Shown: piece by piece, positions 6,862-8,318 of the stretch
Position numbering within the stretch: position 1 is the stretch's first letter
Layout of the letters: every line of letters starts with the position of its first letter
Assembly (NCBI GenBank): GCA_031272345.1
Contig: JAISTZ010000190.1
Coordinates: 1-8,318 of the forward strand
Length of the DNA: 8,318 bases
Reading direction: 5' to 3'
DNA from: Spirochaetaceae bacterium
Lineage (GTDB): Bacteria > Spirochaetota > Spirochaetia > Treponematales > Treponemataceae
The notes under the pieces: generated by a model
Databases searched by the model: none
What the model was told of the DNA's origin: nothing
The model's input: the letters and a program-made list of their open reading frames with translations, nothing else
Made by a program: the position numbers and the translations under genes

Positions 6862-6910
6862 GATACATGCCACGAGACATATTGACACATAAAAGTCAAA
6901 ATTGACACAA
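6862..6910. repeat. Phased short repeats, candidate enhancer (activator) sites for hsp20
   Basis: Heptamers GATACAT (6862), GAGACAT (6874), GACACAT (6884) and GACACAA (6904) are spaced 12, 10 and 20 bases apart. The last two belong to an exact 9-base direct repeat, ATTGACACA, at 6881-6889 and 6901-6909. Between them GTCAA (6895-6899) makes inverted pairs with both TTGAC copies. The block lies about 145-190 bp upstream of the predicted hsp20 start, the usual distance for sigma-54 enhancer-binding proteins. No activator can be named. Confidence 0.45.
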
Positions 6911-6915
6911 ATTTG

Positions 6916-6980
6916 CCGGACGGCGTTTTCCGCCCCATCCTGGGCCACGCCCCGCGGGGCGTCCGGGGGATTTTTATTTC
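6916..6980 (+). other. GC-rich folded island followed by a T-rich stretch
   Basis: CCGGACG (6916-6922) pairs with CGTCCGG (6960-6966). Inside are the small hairpin GCG/CGC (6923-6925 with 6931-6933) and a perfect 16-base palindrome (6947-6962, centred on GCGC-type bases) that competes with the outer stem. TTTTTATTTCTTT follows at 6971-6983. It resembles an intrinsic terminator on the plus strand, but no gene or convincing promoter precedes it. It contrasts sharply with the AT-rich DNA on both sides. Confidence 0.35.
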
Positions 6981-7027
6981 TTTCAATCACAATAAATTAT
7001 GTTTTTTATGGAAAAATCATCCTGGAT

Positions 7028-7044
7028 TTGGCACGGTTCTTGCT
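7028..7044 (+). promoter_or_regulatory. Sigma-54 (RpoN) promoter of hsp20
   Basis: The sequence TTGGCACGGTTCTTGCT matches the sigma-54 consensus YTGGCACG-N4-TTGCW at every fixed position. The GG is at 7030-7031 and the GC at 7042-7043, separated by ten bases as required. Taking the GC as -12, transcription should start near 7055, leaving a leader of about 46 bases before the hsp20 ATG at 7101. It is preceded by A/T-rich, probably bendable DNA (6970-7020). The TGCTAATAT at its end also resembles an extended -10, but no matching -35 is present. Confidence 0.85.
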
Positions 7045-7054
7045 AATATGTAAG

Positions 7055-7072
7055 TGCGGGCTTTGAACCGCA
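7055..7072 (+). other. Stem-loop at the predicted 5' end of hsp20 mRNA
   Basis: TGCGG (7055-7059) pairs with CCGCA (7068-7072) around an eight-base loop. The stem begins at the start site predicted from the sigma-54 promoter, so the transcript would begin with a hairpin. It does not cover the Shine-Dalgarno at 7090-7094. Confidence 0.4.
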
Positions 7073-7089
7073 GGATACTATAAAATTTT

Positions 7090-7094
7090 GGAGG
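7090..7094 (+). promoter_or_regulatory. Ribosome binding site of hsp20
   Basis: GGAGG lies six bases before the ATG at 7101, the best-spaced site in this half of the window. It fixes the start. Confidence 0.85.
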
Positions 7095-7100
7095 TATGAT

Positions 7101-7547
7101 ATGAGTTCTTATGCGTTAGGTTTTTCAAACCCCAGGTTCACTTCGGACATTTTCGACGTGATCGAGCGGAATTTTTCAAACTACTTCGACCGGTCTTCCG
7201 AGAAGTCCAGCGTCCCCAAGGTTGACGTGCGGGAGACCCCGGACGCCTACATCCTGGACATGGACCTGCCCGGCATGACCGAGAAGGACGTGGACGTGAG
7301 CTTCAAGGACCAGGTCCTCAGCATCACGGCGGTCAAGAAGGAGGAAAAGGCCGAGAAGGACCCGGAGAAGGGTCATAAGTGGCTGATCCGGGAGCGGGTG
7401 TATTCGTCCTTCTCCCGGCACTTCACCCTGCCCAACGACATCGACTCCGGGAAGATCGCCGCGGAATTCTCCAACGGTGTGCTCGCCATCAGGATCCCCC
7501 GGAAGGAGGAAACCAAGAGCGCCAAGATCGCCATCACCGCCAAATAG
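7101..7547 (+). CDS. Small heat-shock protein, Hsp20/alpha-crystallin family
   Basis: This is an ATP-independent holdase that forms oligomers and keeps unfolding proteins soluble in the cytoplasm. The 148 residues include a short N-terminal arm (1-32), then the alpha-crystallin domain from VPKVDVRETPDAYILDMDLPGM to AEFSNGVLAIRIP, which contains the family signature (A-x-x-x-N-GVL). A charged loop (KKEEKAEKDPEKGHK) lies in the middle. The C-terminal tail carries IAI, the I-x-I motif that docks on a neighbouring subunit. It stands alone: a sigma-54 promoter precedes it and a strong terminator follows, so it is monocistronic. The lack of a CIRCE element and the presence of the -24/-12 promoter suggest induction by a dedicated activator rather than by a heat-shock repressor. 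Confidence 0.96.
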   Translation: MSSYALGFSNPRFTSDIFDVIERNFSNYFDRSSEKSSVPKVDVRETPDAYILDMDLPGMTEKDVDVSFKDQVLSITAVKKEEKAEKDPEKGHKWLIRERVYSSFSRHFTLPNDIDSGKIAAEFSNGVLAIRIPRKEETKSAKIAITAK

Positions 7548-7558
7548 GCGCTCACTGG

Positions 7559-7590
7559 AAACCGGCAGTTCCGCTGCCGGTTTTTTTTTT
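7559..7590 (+). terminator. Intrinsic terminator of hsp20
   Basis: ACCGGCAG (7561-7568) and CTGCCGGT (7574-7581) form an 8-bp perfect stem with a five-base loop, extendable by two A-T pairs. It runs straight into ten T (7581-7590), starting 11 bases after the hsp20 stop. Confidence 0.93.
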
Positions 7591-7604
7591 CGGCATGGAA
7601 GGAG

Positions 7605-7619
7605 CTTTCGGCGCGAAAG
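7605..7619. other. Small dyad upstream of the rimP promoter
   Basis: CTTTCG (7605-7610) and CGAAAG (7614-7619) are separated by GCG and end four bases before the -35 hexamer. It could be an operator for a dimeric regulator. A dyad this short can also arise by chance. Confidence 0.25.
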
Positions 7620-7622
7620 AGC

Positions 7623-7651
7623 TTGACATTTGTTTTTCACCCTGATAGGCT
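7623..7651 (+). promoter_or_regulatory. Sigma-70-type promoter of the rimP-nusA operon
   Basis: A perfect TTGACA (7623-7628) is followed after 17 bases by TAGGCT (7646-7651), with an extended TGA at 7643-7645. The -10 itself is weak. Start is expected near 7658, leaving a leader of about 72 bases. The strong hsp20 terminator just upstream shows that this operon needs its own promoter. Confidence 0.6.
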
Positions 7652-7676
7652 TTTATCAACAATAACACTTTTTTAT

Positions 7677-7717
7677 GAGAGTCGTTTTTGGGTTCAATCC
7701 GGCGGCTCTTTTTTTTT
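7677..7717 (+). terminator. Leader terminator (attenuator candidate) before rimP
   Basis: AGAGTCG (7678-7684) pairs with CGGCTCT (7703-7709, one G-U pair). An inner GGG/TCC pairing (7690-7692 with 7698-7700) supports the loop, and nine T follow (7709-7717). It sits between the promoter and the start codon, so it would end transcription before rimP unless overcome. The 3' arm contains GCTCTTT (7705-7711), the core of boxA. Confidence 0.5.
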
Positions 7718-7729
7718 GACGGTGGAATG

Positions 7730-8212
7730 ATGGAGTACGAGCCCCTGGAGGACATGCCCTTTTTTTCGGAATCCCGGCGCCTGGTGAACGGCCTGGGGTA
7801 CGAGCTCATCGGCCTGCACATTGTGCGGAGCCGGGGGAGCGCCCGGGTGAACGCGGTGATTGCCGGGAAGGAGGCCGGGGGGGCCATCGGCACGGAGGAT
7901 TGCGCCAGGGTGCACCGGCCCCTCCAGGAGCGGCTCCAGGCCCTCACGGGGATGGAGGATTTTTCCATGGAGGTGGCATCTCCGGGCACGGAGCGGAACA
8001 TCAAAAATGCCGCGGAGTTCGCCCTTTTCCGGGGGCGGGAAGCCCGGTTGTGGGACGCGCCTAAGGCCGATTGGGTCACCGGGGTCATCCTGGGGAGCAC
8101 GGAGAAGGACCTTACCCTGGGGATAGGGCACGGGAACGACACGGAGGGCGGGGGGCAGACCCTGGTCATTCCGTTTGAGCATATTGCCAAAGCAAAACTA
8201 CTTCAACCGTAA
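7730..8212 (+). CDS. rimP: Ribosome maturation factor RimP
   Basis: RimP helps assemble the 30S ribosomal subunit in the cytoplasm. The 160 residues show the two-domain RimP plan: an N-terminal half beginning SRRLVNGLGYELIGLHIVRS and ending FSMEVASPGTERNIKNAAEF, where SPG-x-x-R is the family signature, and a C-terminal SH3-like half (FRGREARLW to VIPFEHIAKAKL). Two adjacent ATG codons (7727 and 7730) can serve as start; GGTGGA at 7721-7726 is better spaced for 7730. An in-frame TTG at 7688 would put the leader terminator inside the coding region and is unlikely. nusA starts 11 bases after the stop. The order rimP-nusA is widespread in bacteria, usually followed by infB. Confidence 0.93.
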   Translation: MEYEPLEDMPFFSESRRLVNGLGYELIGLHIVRSRGSARVNAVIAGKEAGGAIGTEDCARVHRPLQERLQALTGMEDFSMEVASPGTERNIKNAAEFALFRGREARLWDAPKADWVTGVILGSTEKDLTLGIGHGNDTEGGGQTLVIPFEHIAKAKLLQP

Positions 8213-8217
8213 GGGGG
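8211..8217 (+). promoter_or_regulatory. Ribosome binding site of nusA
   Basis: AAGGGGG overlaps the last bases of rimP and lies six bases before the ATG at 8224. It favours this start over the in-frame ATG at 8236, which has no such site. Confidence 0.7.
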
Positions 8218-8223
8218 CGCCAC

Positions 8224-8318
8224 ATGTCGCAGACAATGTCGGAGGCTATTCGCCAACTATCTCAGGAACGGGGAATTCCCGAAGAAGCGGTCATAAGGAC
8301 CATAGAGGACACCCTCAA
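8224..8318 (+). CDS. nusA: Transcription termination/antitermination factor NusA (5' end only, cut by window)
   Basis: NusA binds RNA polymerase and modulates pausing, intrinsic termination and antitermination. Only 31 codons are visible. They match the start of the N-terminal polymerase-binding domain: SEAIRQLSQERGIPEEAVIRTIEDTL, like the family pattern of an acidic first helix, then a K/R-G-I turn and a second helix of the E-x-x-I-x-x-I-E type. The position directly after rimP supports the call. It shares the promoter and leader terminator upstream of rimP, so NusA could act on its own operon. The S1, KH and any C-terminal domains lie beyond the window. Confidence 0.93.
   Translation, partial: MSQTMSEAIRQLSQERGIPEEAVIRTIEDTL

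Noticed and set aside
6882..6930. Sigma-70 promoters from the two TTGACA hexamers at 6882 and 6902
   Set aside because: No -10-like hexamer lies 16-18 bases downstream of either copy. They fit better as parts of the repeat block.
6762..7100. CIRCE / HrcA operator near groES or hsp20
   Set aside because: Neither TTAGCACTC nor GAGTGCTAA, nor a close variant, is found on either strand.
7073..7103. RNA thermometer (ROSE or fourU) over the hsp20 ribosome binding site
   Set aside because: The UUUU directly adjoins GGAGG and cannot pair with it. Only a four-base ATAC/GTAT pairing brackets the site, which is too weak.
7688..7729. Upstream TTG start for rimP adding 14 residues
   Set aside because: It would translate the terminator's U-run (Phe-Phe-Phe), has no good Shine-Dalgarno, and RimP families start near the later ATG pair.
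7552..8190. Minus-strand open frame opposite rimP (212 codons)
   Set aside because: It runs through the hsp20 terminator and the rimP promoter, is rich in Ser, Arg and Pro, and lies opposite a clear rimP.

Overview
The window looks like chromosomal core DNA from a spirochaete of the Treponema group. Three things point there: the gene order alaS - SurA-like protein - nusB - unknown lipoprotein - groES, which I recall from Treponema pallidum (TP1017 down to TP1013); an alanyl-tRNA synthetase of only 600 residues; and a groES without an adjacent groEL. The coding DNA is GC-rich and the gene ends carry A/T homopolymers. MetE, which I believe host-restricted treponemes lack, suggests a free-living or gut relative with its own methionine synthesis. 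The species cannot be named from this window.

Layout. 1-1212: 3' part of metE. 1273-6401: a tight plus-strand group of alaS, a secreted SurA/parvulin-like protein, nusB and a TPR-type lipoprotein; the last three junctions are +32, +1 and -4 bases. 6402-6494: a short convergent spacer with two stem-loops and no U-tract. 6495-6761: groES on the minus strand. 6762-7100: a divergent control region between groES and an hsp20 gene. 7101-7547: hsp20, closed by a strong intrinsic terminator. 7548-7729: promoter and leader of the rimP-nusA operon. 7730-8212: rimP. From 8224: the first 31 codons of nusA, cut by the window end.

The most interesting DNA is non-coding. hsp20 is preceded by an essentially perfect sigma-54 (-24/-12) promoter, with helically phased repeats 145-190 bp upstream where an enhancer-binding protein would sit. 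groES, transcribed the other way from the same region, has a sigma-70-type promoter and no CIRCE operator. The two chaperone genes therefore appear to be under different sigma factors. In the rimP-nusA leader, a hairpin followed by nine T lies between a promoter and the start codon and carries a boxA-like core. That would suit attenuation of a transcription-factor operon by its own product. AlaRS lacks both the C-terminal C-Ala domain and the beta-barrel half of the editing domain, yet keeps all four zinc-site residues of the editing core.

I see no mobile element, CRISPR array, rRNA, tRNA or defence system. All regulatory calls rest on motif reading by eye.
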